Shown in pieces: positions 35,057 through 46,683 of a stretch of 64,000 nt of DNA. The stretch's first letter is position 1, and each line of letters begins with the position of its first letter. The DNA comes from Dolomedes plantarius (taxonomy: Eukaryota > Arthropoda > Arachnida > Araneae > Dolomedidae): positions 58,287,769 through 58,351,768 of the forward strand of contig OU015501.1 in NCBI GenBank assembly GCA_907164885.2, in the 5' to 3' direction. The translations under genes and the position numbers were made by a program. The notes beneath the pieces are model-generated. The model saw nothing but the letters and a program-made list of their open reading frames with translations. It was not told the origin of the DNA and did not search any database.

Positions 35057-35626
35057 CACTAGAAAGACGGGAATTTTTTTTCTTACTAAAAAGACTGAAC
35101 GCCGTCATTTTGACGATTAAAAATAAAATCAATAACTTAAAATTTTTAATTTGTTTTAAAAGGTTAAATGCTTTAAATTTTGAACTATTTTATACCAATA
35201 TATAATAAATTAGTATACATTTAGATATATTTTTATGCAGGTATGCCGAGCTGACAACTTGGTATGGTTTATCCGTCAAAATATATACATGGTTTATGCA
35301 GTCCTTATTTTTCAACATCAATATTTCTGTTATTTGCAAAAGGGGGAAGAGACGAAAAGTAACTAACATTTTCCCGGTATTATATTAAAGATTTCTGCCT
35401 GTTTTCTATATTGCCGTCAAATTGACGGTTTTCAGTCTTAGTAGATATACAACACATTTTCTCCCCCTCTTTACTATCGAAAATAATTTTGTAAATCTGT
35501 GTGCATATTTCGCGTAAAATTAGAAAAAGTAATACAATTTCAAAAGCCTGAGTACATAAATACAGACATAGCTCTTAATAGTATATGTCCGATACTGTCA
35601 AAATGACGGCAGCCGTCTTTCTAGTG
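35057..35626. mobile_element. piggyBac-like MITE
   Basis: The ends are CACTAGAAAGACGG and its complement. TTAA precedes the left end (35053-35056); the right flank is TAAA, one base from TTAA. Four near-palindromic motifs of the type CCGTCAAATTGACGG lie at about 35102, 35273 (half), 35413 and 35597. CACTAG/CCCTAG ends with TTAA targets are typical of piggyBac. 570 bp, noncoding. Confidence 0.65.
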
Positions 35627-36308
35627 TAAAAGAATAGAGTTATGATTTTTCTCTTCACTTTTTACCTTCCGATAGGAGGGGGTAATCACGTGATACTGTT
35701 TGCATTGTCAGGAACAGGCTATAATATGAATTTTCCTTTGGCTATGGTGCAACTGAAAATTGGGCAAGTAGCCCCAACGTTAAAGAGAGACACGACTAAT
35801 GTCATTCCTTTATGACTTCGTCACTTCTGACAGGATATACAATATCAACAGAAAGGCATATATTTCTTGAGTTGCTGGCGTTCCAGCTAGTTTATGAATA
35901 GAGAAAGACAAACTTTTGTTTAAAAATCAAAATAATAACAGGATTTATTAGTAGAAATAATTGAACATGAATAAAATAATAATGTATTCAGCACCAAACA
36001 AACATAAAAATAGCTATCGAGGGTTTATTAATGTGATTTTTACTGTAGAATATTGGATGCTAAATGTTATTTATAAGACTCGTATTTAGCCCGTTTGAGA
36101 AAGATTTACTTCGATTTAGATTTCGGGCCGTCCCACCTTTTTTCCTAAAGAGAGAAATTCGATGGGGTAGGGGAGAACTTTCCTCATTTTGGGAGACCAT
36201 ACAGCCAACAAGAAATTAAACGCCTTCAGTTGCAAGTAAATGATATTTTAATAGACATTTAGAAAATCATAGTTTACCCAACTGTTGTGCTATCCTGGTG
36301 CAATATTC

Positions 36309-36357
<49 letters not shown>

Positions 36358-36990
36358 GACGAGCCTGACTATTGTGGGCTCGAAGCGTGCTCTTAATATA
36401 GTCAATTCCTCTTAAACTCCCTAATGCATATTAATAAAGTTGCAGTCAGTAAACATAGGCCGTGGTAAATGATTACAAATTAATTACATCCAATAAATTT
36501 ATTCCAATTATTAATTTAAATACCCTCGAATTCAATCCACGCATAATTTAGTTTTCCAAGCAATCACCTCAACCTCGTGATGTGTGACCGTCAATCCAAA
36601 TGCTAATTCCCTTCTGCCGAAATTCTATTGTTCCCCAAGGCGTCTAAACTGATCGCGCATGCTCGTTGACGTCTGCCGAATGTCCGAGAAGCATCTTTTT
36701 GCTGACTTTACAATTAATTTTCCCGCGAAACCTAGTCTGAACTCCAAAACAACTCTCCACGCAATGAATGCCTGTGATTCTCTTTCTTGATTCACCCCAA
36801 GGCCATCCCACTCTATTAATAACTACGTATAGTCTATGCATTCGTAGACGCGTGCAATCTGATTGACTCTGAAATATCATTGCTTTTAACGTTAGAATTT
36901 AGTTATTTCGAAGCCCCCTGTGAATTCTCAGTTAATGCTTAACAACCTTCCCATTTATTTCCTCTCTCACACACACACACACACACAAAC
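35627..36990. other. AT-rich unassigned sequence
   Basis: About 1.4 kb with a TA tract at 36314-36352 and a CA tract at 36967-36986 that borders the next transposon. No gene was recognised. Confidence 0.5.
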
Positions 36991-37137
36991 CTGCTGGCCA
37001 TTAAAATTGACACACCATGAAGGAGGGATGATACAAACGTCAAATTCGCAAAGGAAGAAGATGCTGGGATATGCAAATGATTAGCATTTAAGCTCAATCG
37101 AACGACACAGGAGGGGAAAACGGCATCTCAAATTCTG

Positions 37138-37146
37138 TATAAAAGG
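37138..37146 (+). promoter_or_regulatory. TATA box of the Tc1 element
   Basis: TATAAAAGG lies 71 bp before the transposase ATG at 37217, a plausible core promoter in the short 5' leader. Confidence 0.5.
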
Positions 37147-38111
37147 AAAGTTACGCAGCGGGTCTCACATTCGGAAATCGCATTTGAATGTTGGTTGTTT
37201 GTGAGACGATCGTGTTATGCCTCATATAAGAAGGCGAAATGGCTACCAGCATGTGTCGGAATTCGATAGCGGCAGAATCGTGGCCTATCGAAAGTGCGGT
37301 TTATCATTCTGCGATACTGCTCTTCGCATTGGTTGGAATCCAACGACTGTCATGCGAATATGGAATCGAAGGGTTCAGGACGGTCATACTGAATGCCATG
37401 CAGGATCTCGACGGCCTCCCGCCACTAACGCCAGAAAGGATAGACATGTTGTCAGATCGGCGTTGCAGGATTGTACAGCCCCAGCACGGACCTTGAGTCA
37501 GGAAACGGGCTTGTTTGTAGCACGACAAGTATCCGCACGGACAGTGCGACGACGTTTGGAGCACCACGGACTGTCTGCACAGCGATCATTATTGCGACTT
37601 CCCTTGACACTCCAGCATAGAGACGCGACGCAACAGTGGTGCGCCCAACGACAAAACTGGATACAGGAGGGGCACCATGACGTCTTTTCAGACGAGTTCC
37701 GGTTCTGTGTGCAGCATCATAATGGACGTATTCGTGTCTGGAGGTACCGAGGAGAATCAACACCTCCTATAGAAGAAGGCCTCCGCACTCGAATCGGACG
37801 TCAGTAGGGTAGTCCGATCCTCGACTCTGTCTTAAGTGTTACGGGTTTAATCTTTTATGCCCTGGGAAGCTACATTAATAAGTGAATAGAAAGGCATTTG
37901 GAAAAACTAGTTGATATCTTTAATGACATTAAAAAAGTTAAAGACAAGACCTATAATCTTTATGAATGAAATTTCATACATATATTTTTCTTGCATAGTG
38001 TTTTTTTTATGTTCCAACTATTGCTTTGATTTTCATTCCTAATAAAATTATCTATGAATTAAAATTTGTTTTTATTTAGAATAAGATATTTAATGTCAAA
38101 TTAGAAGAAAT

Positions 38112-41073
38112 TTATCGTTGATCCTTACATTTCAAAAACATCATTTCATACTTGTCTGAAATTAATTTTTGTATGATAATGTAAACATACATAACAACAT
38201 CTAAAACTTCAGGTTTTGGATAACATAATCCCCCTTATCCATACTAAGAATATAACTGTTTTCGTTGTTATCAACAATATCGAAACAATCATCAATATTG
38301 TCAAGAGTCAACATTTTTTTGCAGTTAACACATTTTTTTGCCTTTATAACAGAATGGCAACAATAGCCAGCAATGTAAGGTAGTAAAGGCAATACAGTAA
38401 CTAAGGTAACAAAATCTTCCTCAGAAACTGTAATGTCTTTAAAACATGAAACATCAACTTTTAGTATTTGCTCATTTTCTTTGATGTCAGAGAAAGATAA
38501 ATTTAATTTACCATACGTTGAGGATATCAAAGGGGATAGGGTTTGAAGTCTAGGCTTTGATTCATTTTCGAAAACCTGTCACAACGAGATGTTGTATTGC
38601 GACCCAGACAATTGGCGAAACTTTCCAAACCTATTTTCAATAATGTCGGGTTTGAATTTTTCCTGTTAAGACATACGCCATCCCCAATTCATTGCAACAA
38701 TATGATCGCATTTCAAGTACAGCATGTGTAGTGTGAGAAAGTGCTGTATATGTTTCTTTAGTTAAAAAGCCAGAAGTATATTTAAAAGAATTCCAAGTAT
38801 CAAGCCAAACTAAGAATTTTTGTAGGTACATAACCTTTTCATCGGATGCATTAGATGACAAAGGCTCACAATACACATCTCGTTTATGACCCCCTTTAAA
38901 CTTACTTTTCACATTCATTATTTTCCACCATTTAATAATGATTGCAATATATTCAGATGTTTCCAAACAAAAAGGTTCATCAGTATGTGTAGAAAGAACT
39001 TTCAACCCTTCAACAACATGGTCATTGAAAATTTGAAGACATAGTTTTACATTTTGTCTCTCCATAGAAGATAGAGAAAGAGCTTTTAAAGTTAATCCAT
39101 ACACATATTTTACTATCTGTCTAAAGAATGGATATTTCTCTAAAGAATGGATATTTTTAATGGTTCTAAAATAGGCAGTTTTAGTTAAGTTATGATCATT
39201 AAAATCAATAAAATACATCCGATGGCCATAATTCTTCCGATTCAACCAATTATTTCTTACACACTTCAGAATGTGTACAGGATCAAAAATATAAAATAAC
39301 GGTCTATTAGGATTGGAAGGGTGTTTATATACAATACTTAAACAAGGGGGTGTAGCAAAATAGGACATTGCTTTACTATTTAATGCATTATTATCAGTTG
39401 TAACACAGACTACAAAATACCCTATATTTTCTAGCCCAACAATGACCTTTTTAATGTACAAATGAAGAAAATTGGATTCAATGTTTTGAACTGGCAAAAT
39501 GTGCACAACATCATGAAAACTCGAACAAATTCCTTGCACCATAAAAACAAAAGCAGTGGATGCAGCTTTATCATTATTGACAGACTTGCCAACAACTTTA
39601 CCACCTTTATAATCAAAGTACTGCTTAATATGTATTTCATCAATCATTAATGAAACTTTAACTGCATCGGGTTTTAATAAATGAAATCGTGCTTTGGCAT
39701 ACATTAAAAAATTTTCTTTCAATTGCTCACATTGAGGATTTAATTTAAAAGAAGAACACAGTCGTTCTATAGAAGAGGGATGGGGAAATGTTAATTGATT
39801 GCTATCTCTAAAAAATTTATAGGCATGAGGTGAAATTGAAAAAAGTATACTACAAAATATCATTAATTCAGAACTATAATGAAAGGCATTTTTTTGGTTC
39901 ATAATAAAGTCAGTTGTTCAGTTAAGAAGTCAATTATTGTATTTTGATGATCAGAAATTTTATGTCTTAGAACATCTAGCAATTCAATTACCATATTTAA
40001 TACCGTCTCAGCATCACACTTATTACTGTTTTCATTTAATCCAAATTCTTTTAAAATGCTTAACAAATCATTTATATTATTTGTTTTGCAAGGAAATTTA
40101 TAATTATTAAATTTTGAAATCTTACAATTCTTAACAAATGCCACAATATTTAGATTATTAGCAATAAGTATAGATTTTAAAATACATGGTGCAGGTGAGA
40201 AATTTAACTGATAAAAATAAACTTTGTCTTCCACATACTTTGTCGTCCATGAAGAAATTATATCAGTGAAATGTACTAATAAATCTTTAAGTTCATGTAT
40301 TGTAGAATAGAACGTTGCCTTTTGATGCTTTTGACAGTCCTTTAGACTTTGCTGTATAGCCAGGCTGACATTTTGTTGATCAATAGCTGCAATTTTTTTT
40401 GCAGGACTTGGTCTGGAAGCTTTTGGTACATTCATGTAGCTGGGATATCCCTCAAATATTGAAGGCGTCACTCCATCTTTCAATTTTGGAAAGGAAAGAG
40501 GCACCATTTTGATAATACCAGGTGAAGAATCCATTACTTCAATTTCCCGGATAACTACCTCTTTTGGGAAGTGACGTTCACAAACCTATATACAAACAAA
40601 AAGATATTTACTTTACTACAAAACAAAATAACATAGTTCATTTAAATACAAAAGAATTTGCATAAACGTATATCTAAATTAAAAAGTGTTAGAATGAAGT
40701 TGCTGGGATTTTTATAACATTTAATTACATTAATTTTACTTTTATATCCTTTACTAACTGTAGGCAAGACATTTAAGATCAACTCAGTTAATCCTACCCA
40801 TTCTTTTACATCAATATATAAATTAAATAAAAAACGTTGAAAATTAAAAACAATAAATTTTTTGAAATAACTGCAATTAGTTTAATCACAAATTTCTAAA
40901 CAATAAACAATGCTACTTATCCTTGAACTGGAGGTAACTATGAAATCTTTTCTTGAGATCGCTGTAATCCATTTTTTCCTTATTTTTGGATCAGTTGGAA
41001 ATTTAAACACTGAAACCTTGGGTCTAGTTTTGTAGTTGCCTTTGCAATTTACAACTGAGCATCTAAAAGGCAT
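38112..41073 (-). pseudogene. P-element transposase with THAP domain (THAP9-like)
   Basis: Exon 1 (41073-40921) encodes a THAP zinc finger: MPFRCSVVNCKGNYKTRPKV and VFKFPTDPKIRKKWI. An intron of about 335 bp follows. Exon 2 begins CERHFPKEVVI, completing the THAP module, then PSIFEGYPSYMN and a long region with AVKVSLMIDEIHIKQ, the RNase H-like core (VCVTTDNNALN, FDPVHILKCVRNNWL), GKFRQLSGSQYNISL and a C-terminal segment. Damage: the exon-1 donor is AT rather than GT, frameshifts occur near 39900, 38660 and 38225, and a stop lies at 38579-38581. The stop used here is at 38112. The protein family binds its own element through THAP and catalyses cut-and-paste transposition with GTP as cofactor in the fly enzyme. 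Confidence 0.85.
40586..40920 (-). other. Inferred intron 1 of the P transposase with altered donor
   Basis: Splicing exon 1 to exon 2 in the THAP frame requires the intron to begin ATAAGT at 40920 and end TATATAG at 40586. A normal donor would be GTAAGT, so a G-to-A change at the first intron base is the simplest reading. Confidence 0.6.
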
Positions 41074-41897
41074 TTTATAATCACTTATTCTTCGTTCTAT
41101 ACTATAGACGTTCTTCTATCTATAGAATCTATAGCACATGTCCAAGGGAAGAAAAAGGGCTGTGCTGCTATCGTTCTTGTCCGCCAGAAAGACGCGCCAA
41201 AATGAAAATTGACGAATCACAAGTGCGTAAAACCTCGCCAACATCATAAATTGGCAACTCTCAGAGATAACTCCTGTTAAACGGCACCCACTACGAGAGA
41301 ACGCAAAAGTCCGCGTCGGACTACCCTAACTACGCCACGCTTTAAAGTGGCAACCCGTGCGAAGGCTTTCTTCTATAGGAGGTGTTGGGAGAATGCACGT
41401 GGCCTGCTTGCATTCGATATCGACATCGTACGGGCCCTGCACCTGGTGTGATGATAAGGGCAGCCATTGGGTACACGACACGAGCACCTCTTGTTCGCGT
41501 CGTCAATAACCTGAATAGCCAGCGTTACATTTCTCAGATCTTAAGGCCGGTGGCTGTGACCTATCTTCGAGGCCTTGGAGACGTCATCTTTCAACAAGAT
41601 AACGCAAGACCGCATGTTTCCCGTCGTGTCGTGACCTACCTCGACACAGAGAATGTTCGACTGTTGCCCTGGCCAGCACGTTCTCCAGATCTCTCACCCA
41701 TTGAAAACATCTGGTCATGGGTTGCTGAAAGAGTGTGCCGCCACCGCTCTCCAGCCACTACGATTGATGAAGTGTGGCATAGACTTAAAGCAGCATGGAA
41801 TGATTCGCCCGTATCTGTCATCCAAGCCCAGTTCGGCTCGATGCCTAACCGGGTTAGAGCTGTTTTAACTGCCAGGGGCGGCAGCTGTGTGTACTAA

Positions 41898-42022
41898 TTT
41901 CAGACCCTGTATATCCCCAAATTGCCTACAAATTTAATAATATTTTCTTATTAAATTTGAACTGCTATGCTGTATACGTATAATAAGTAAAGTTTTGTTA
42001 TTTGCTTTCTTTCCTGGTGTTG
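41898..42022. other. 3' flank of the Tc1 transposase
   Basis: AT-rich noncoding sequence between the stop codon and the right TIR. Confidence 0.6.
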
Positions 42023-42040
42023 CAATTTTAATGGCCAGCA

Positions 42041-42094
<54 letters not shown>
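42041..42094. repeat. (TG)n(TA)n microsatellite
   Basis: A short TG tract and about 44 bp of TA directly after the right TIR of the Tc1 element. Confidence 0.95.
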
Positions 42095-42097
<3 letters not shown>

Positions 42098-42406
42098 AAA
42101 TTTTGTAACTGTCTTATTATCTGTTCTTCCTCTCGATAACTTCATTTTCCCCTGAGGGCGTTACTACGCGGCCACTCTGATCTTGTGTTCTTTTTTTTTG
42201 TTGGCTTTTTTTCGTGTTCTATGCATTTTGCTGTCGGTTTGCTTGCTGGGTTTTGTTCACGAGAGGCCTCTCTCACCGTGTTAGTAGACTATTGTTAACT
42301 ACTTTATGTAACATTGTTATAATAAATAAAGAAGTGTTCAAACTAATTCGATACAGTCCATTAATTAAGCTTTTTGTGTCATTTTTACTCTATATATATA
42401 TATATA
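42095..42406. other. Unassigned sequence between transposons
   Basis: About 0.3 kb, T-rich, no gene; ends in a TA tract at 42391-42406. Confidence 0.5.
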
Positions 42407-42572
42407 CAGTGCCGTAACTAGCTAATCATGTGCCCTGGGCAATAATTTGCGTTGGGGCCCCTTAATAAGTTACGTTTGGGAAAGTAATAAAACAAATACA
42501 GCATTTTGGGCCCCCCCTTCCAAGTGGGCCCTGGTCGGGTGCCCCTGTTGCCTTTGCCTAGTTATGGCACTG
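42407..42572. mobile_element. MITE, 166 bp
   Basis: Inverted ends CAGTGCCGTAACTAG and the complement of CAGTGCCATAACTAG. TATATA flanks both sides, so a TA or longer duplication cannot be told apart. The interior is GC-rich with GGGCCC-type runs. Confidence 0.8.
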
Positions 42573-42578
42573 TATATA

Positions 42579-43794
42579 CACTCAAGAGCCAAAACATTAT
42601 GACCACCCCTACATTTTGCAATGAATTCGCCTGCATGACGTGGAAGGCACGTGATCAGGTGGAAGTGGTATTTAACTGCTGCTGGAGAGTCTGAAGAATC
42701 ATTCTTTCACTTACTTCTGTGTGTGATGGGAAAGGCTGCGGATCTAAGCGACTTTGATAGAGGGCAGATTGTAATGGCTCGAAGGCTCGGAACAAGTATT
42801 TCCGGAACTGCACGACTCGTGGGTTGTTCGCGACCTACAGTTGTTAGTACTTATGCAAAGTGGATGAATGACGGTTAAACCAGCAGTAGACGACATGGTG
42901 TTGGACGTCCACGCGCTATCAAAGAAAAAGGTCGTCGGAGACTGTCTCGCATGGTGAAGCAAAACCGGAGCCAGACAGTGCCTCAGCTGACAGCCCAATA
43001 CAATGCAGGGCCAAGTAGAATAGTATCGCAGCACACTGTTCAGCGGACACTGTTGGATATGGGGCTACGCAGCAAACGTCCCACTCGTGTGCCTTTTCTG
43101 ACCAAGCGTCATCGCCAGCTGCGCCTGCGCTGGGCCCGGGAACATCGCGACTGGTCCATGGATCAGTGGGAGAGAGTTGCCTGGTCAGATGAATCACGGT
43201 TTGTCGTTCATCACGCCGATGGCCGTGTCAGGATACGCCGTCTTCCAGGCGAACTGTTGCTCCCTCAATGTACAGTAGGTCATACACAGGCCGGTGGTGG
43301 CGGTATTATGCTTTGGGGGACGTTCTCTTGGGCGTCTCTGGGACCCGTGGTTGTGGTAGAGCAGACCATGAATGCTACAGGGTATCTGAACATCATTGCG
43401 GACTAGTTGCATCCTTACATGGCCTCTGTTTTTCCAGCTGGAAATGGAATGTTCCAACAGGACAACGCCCCGTGTCACAAGGCTAAAATTGTGTTGGAGT
43501 GGTTCCAGGAACATGATGCTGAATTCCAGTTAATGTCCTGGCCGCCTAACTCACCGGATCTCAATCCGATAGAACACATTTGGGATGTCATGGGACGGCA
43601 GCTCAGAGTTCAAAGACCACCAATTCGCAATATCTCGGATTTGCGTGACCGTTGCTTAAACATCTGGTACAATCTGTCTCCGGCCATCTACCAAGGACTT
43701 GTGGCATCCATGCCAAGGCGGGTTGAAGCTGTGTTGTGCGCCAAAGGTGGGCCAACTCGTTATTGACAGGTGGTCATAATGTTTTGGCTCTTGA

Positions 43795-43797
<3 letters not shown>
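42579..43797 (+). mobile_element. Tc1-like transposon, near intact
   Basis: The 29-bp terminal inverted repeats are identical (they begin CACTCAAGAGCCAAAACATT). The 1219-bp element starts six bases (TATATA) after a MITE and is followed by a TA tract. Identical ends and a gene with only two point lesions suggest recent activity. Confidence 0.95.
42726..43766 (+). pseudogene. Tc1-like transposase, D,D34E, two in-frame stops
   Basis: A single frame of 347 codons from [20 protein letters not shown] to GGPTRY, interrupted only by TAA at 42876-42878 and TAG at 43404-43406. The first HTH ([19 protein letters not shown]), the second HTH (SQHTVQRTLLDMGLRSKRPT), the first catalytic Asp (AWSDESRFVVHHADGRVR), the second Asp (FQQDNAPCHKAK) and the Glu (SPDLNPIEHIWDVMG) are all present, with about 34 residues between the last two. 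Length is normal. No frameshifts were found. The ATG is chosen because the family begins about 10 residues before DFDRG. Confidence 0.92.

Positions 43798-43847
<50 letters not shown>
43798..43847. repeat. (TA)n microsatellite
   Basis: A pure TA tract that fills the whole gap between the Tc1 element and the next MITE. Confidence 0.95.
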
Positions 43848-43850
<3 letters not shown>

Positions 43851-44088
43851 TGCTCGATTTCTAGAAATAGAGGTGCCAGAACTGTAACCTTCCGGGGCCG
43901 CTGTCGAGGAGGGGGGTATTCCAAATTTTATATATATATATATAATTGGCCAGGCCCACTCACCAACAGCAGAGTAATATGTGATTAAATAAATGTTTTG
44001 AACTACCATAATTTTTTTTAACTATCATTTTCCTAAAGAGAGGTACCGGAAAGCCGTTCCGGCGCGTTCCGCCTCAAATCGAGCCCTG
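43848..44088. mobile_element. MITE, 241 bp
   Basis: Ends CAGTGCTCGATTTCTAG and the complement of CAGGGCTCGATTTGAGG. It lies between a TA tract and a TG tract and contains a small TA tract of its own. Such ends are common in hAT MITEs; flanking repeats hide any target duplication. Confidence 0.7.
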
Positions 44089-44132
44089 TGTGTGTATGTG
44101 TGTGTGTGTGTATGTGTATGTATATATATATA
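44089..44132. repeat. (TG)n(TA)n microsatellite
   Basis: TG-rich tract with TATG interruptions, then TA, directly after the MITE. Confidence 0.9.
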
Positions 44133-44519
44133 CACACAACCAAACAATAAAATTTTCGAAATAAAATCAATACACGGGTTACGAGTATTATTCAAGTTGA
44201 CTGAGCGTAAAAGTATATTCTACTTTTTAGCCATTCAACTTAGAAGGCCTCGCGGGGAATTACGATTTATGCATATTGTGGATATATGTTTGGGGGAAGA
44301 TTACGTTTTGCAGGAACAAAAGTGAGTTGATTTCTGAACCTAGTTGTTGTAAAGGAGTATTTGAGTGATTTAAAAGAATAGTTTGTATCACTTGCTACCT
44401 AGAGAACTTTTATTTTAAGCGCAAAAACTATCTTATATTTCATACAGCCTTATTTGGACATTGTTTTCAATAACGATGTCTCTTTTTCTATTAATTTAGT
44501 AAGGAATTGATGTTGCTTA

Positions 44520-44700
44520 CCTTGTATAGGGGTTGATGTCGCGAGTATTTACGCAGTGGACCCGGTTTCGAATCCCGTCGAAGTCAGATACGTTCTTGCT
44601 TTTTCCTCCCGGATGAAGAATATATCTAAGGTACTCCCATAATAGAGTTGTCGGTAAAATCGTGGTGTGAATAAGCGAATTCCATTAAGGTATTGTGCCT
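44520..44700 (+). mobile_element. Possible tRNA-derived SINE
   Basis: GGGGTTGATGTCGCGAGTAT is followed by GGTTTCGAATCCCG, a B-box with one mismatch, about 40 bp downstream. There is no clear A-box, tail or target duplication, so this could be chance. Confidence 0.3.
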
Positions 44701-46674
44701 GCCGTTTTTGAAAAGAAAAAGCACAGTAGGCATAAAATATAAAACAGCTTGAACGCTGTTTAAATTTGTTACTTTATTTACATTTATTTATATACTTTTT
44801 AATCACTGGACAAGATATGTCTCCCTTGGCAGAGTAAATCGTTACAAATCTCCTCGAGATAAGCCTCCGCTGCCTCATTGTAAGGTTACATAATATGCTA
44901 AATTAAATCATTGTATAAGCTCAATGAATAACAACAGTTTATGCTATCCAAACTGACTGCATCCTGGGATTCGAAGCCTTGGCAGGCTGATGCCAAGGAG
45001 AACCAATTCCATAAATTCCAAAAGGAAAGCAGGGATGATACTTTTTATTTCATTTTGTTTATAGGAGGGAGAAAGGAGCATAAATACAAAGTGAATTTGA
45101 TGTCTTTATGACTGTTTTGAAGACGGAGAGCAAAGTAAATACATTTTACGTCAAAAATACCGTTTGCAAATTATGCGATGGAAATAAAGTGTTTAGAGTG
45201 TATTCGACCCTTGCTATCAAAAATAAACAAATAAATAAACGCACTTTAAAATGTAAACAAGGCAAAAGTTTCTAGTATCACAATACGCTTTATATTTTAG
45301 AATGTCATTTAGTTCCATTGTAGCAATACATAAAATAGATAAACAGTCGGAAAATAACCTTTACGCGTTAGATTATTCGCGAGTTTGCTTTTAACATTTC
45401 GACAAGATTTTACTTGGGGCAATGCTGCCTTCTTTTACGCTGTACGATACTCTAGTTTACATAAATTATCAACGTTTATGTATAATAAGGCACTAAACTG
45501 TGCTTTACATAACCCTGTTTCTATATTTGAATAATTTTACTGTTTTCTTTCTTTCTTACTTAGATAGAATTCGTGTGTGGGTGAGATACAAAATTGTAGA
45601 TACTATAATTTCAAAACATGCTGTTGTAAAACAGTACGTTGCTTTATTGTTTAATGTAGTAAATATGGTTTTTACGGAAAACCAGAGCCCTCCTCTTTCT
45701 TTCCCCGCGATTGTGAAGAGCTAACAATTGATTCTGAGTTAATTGCACTTCTTCCACATAAAAAAAAAGTAATTTTAAATTGTAGTAAAAATTAGAATAA
45801 ACACCCTTTATTGGGTAAAAGAAGTATTGCATCCTTTCCTCAGAAGATTGAAATAAAAGTAATTCCAATTTCCCTATAAGTTTAAAATATTTTTCACTGA
45901 GCACGTTGACTTAACTTTAATGACTTTATTCATTTAGGTGGTCAACCTATATATTAACATTTCGTATTTTCTGGAATCAAAAGTTGGCAGATGAACAATT
46001 ACCTTTCCATGTTTGGTTTTATTCTTTCTTTCTTTCTTTTCACAAGTCATGAAACTAACACTGGGTAAAAGCTCGCTGGGCACAAGGTTCCAAATACTGA
46101 AAAGGAATATGTGTAAAGCAACTATTTTCTTAATCCTCACTACCCTAACTGTTGGACCTGCGGGTAAAACTCATACTTTCAGTCAGCATGCGTGAATGTA
46201 CGAATGTATGGGACACTACAAGAGCTTTCTAGGGATTCGAGAACTGATGTCCCTACCACTTGACAGGATATAAAAAAAATTCTTATATGGCTCCTAAATC
46301 AAGTACCAGTCTCCTGTATTGGTACTTGCCCGCGCCTCTAATATATCGCAGGCCAGAAATAGGGGGAGAATCCCCCCCCCCCTTGCCCCCATCTCATAGT
46401 CCCCACCCACTCCAACACACACGCAAGCACTGAGAGAGAAATAAACTTTTTTTATTCATCTATATAAGTTCCCTTTAAAAAAAATTCCCTTTAAACTGAT
46501 ATTTTTTTTACAGAAAAAAAAAAAGTCTCGTAACGGATATTTTCTCTGCTTTTCACAAACAAATGATGATAAAATATAAAATAGATATATTTTTATAAGA
46601 ATTTGATTGAAAATTCGTCGTTAAAGAAAAATTGTTTGATAAAACGTTCAAATAAACTTAAAATTTTAGAGCTC
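44701..46674. other. AT-rich unassigned sequence
   Basis: About 2 kb without a supported feature; C-run near 46370-46383. Short open frames have no family resemblance. Confidence 0.5.
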
Positions 46675-46683
46675 ATTCTAATG

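Larger units (their letters stand above)
37758..41387 (-). mobile_element. P element (THAP type), 3630 bp
   Basis: It is bounded by the 7-bp direct repeat GGAGAAT (37751-37757 and 41388-41394) and by inverted ends CAACACCTCCTATAGAAGAA / its complement, continuing imperfectly through GCCT and CGCAC. A second inverted motif, GGGTAGTCCGA, lies inside each end. The CA...TG termini and the THAP transposase on the minus strand identify the P superfamily, whose usual duplication is 8 bp. Confidence 0.9.
37217..41897 (+). pseudogene. Tc1-like transposase, D,D34E, interrupted by a P element
   Basis: The 5' part (37217-37757) starts MPHIRRRNGYQHVSEFDSGR, has the two HTH motifs (GRIVAYRKCGLSFCDTALRI; SARTVRRRLEHHGLSAQRSL) and the first catalytic Asp in VFSDEFRFCV. 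The 3' part (41388-41897) continues with RTGPAPGVMI, the second Asp in FQQDNARPHVSR and the Glu in DLSPIENIWSWV, ending ARGGSCVY. No stop or frameshift was found outside the insertion. Insert plus one 7-bp duplication is 3637 bp, and the two parts are in register when that length is discounted. So the P insertion is apparently the only disabling event. Confidence 0.9.
36991..42041 (+). mobile_element. Tc1-like transposon split by a P element
   Basis: The ends are CTGCTGGCCATTAAAATTG and its exact complement (42023-42041). It sits between a CA tract and a TG/TA tract. Removing the 3.6-kb P element leaves about 1.4 kb, normal for Tc1. Its transposase reads in one frame on both sides of the insertion. 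Confidence 0.9.
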
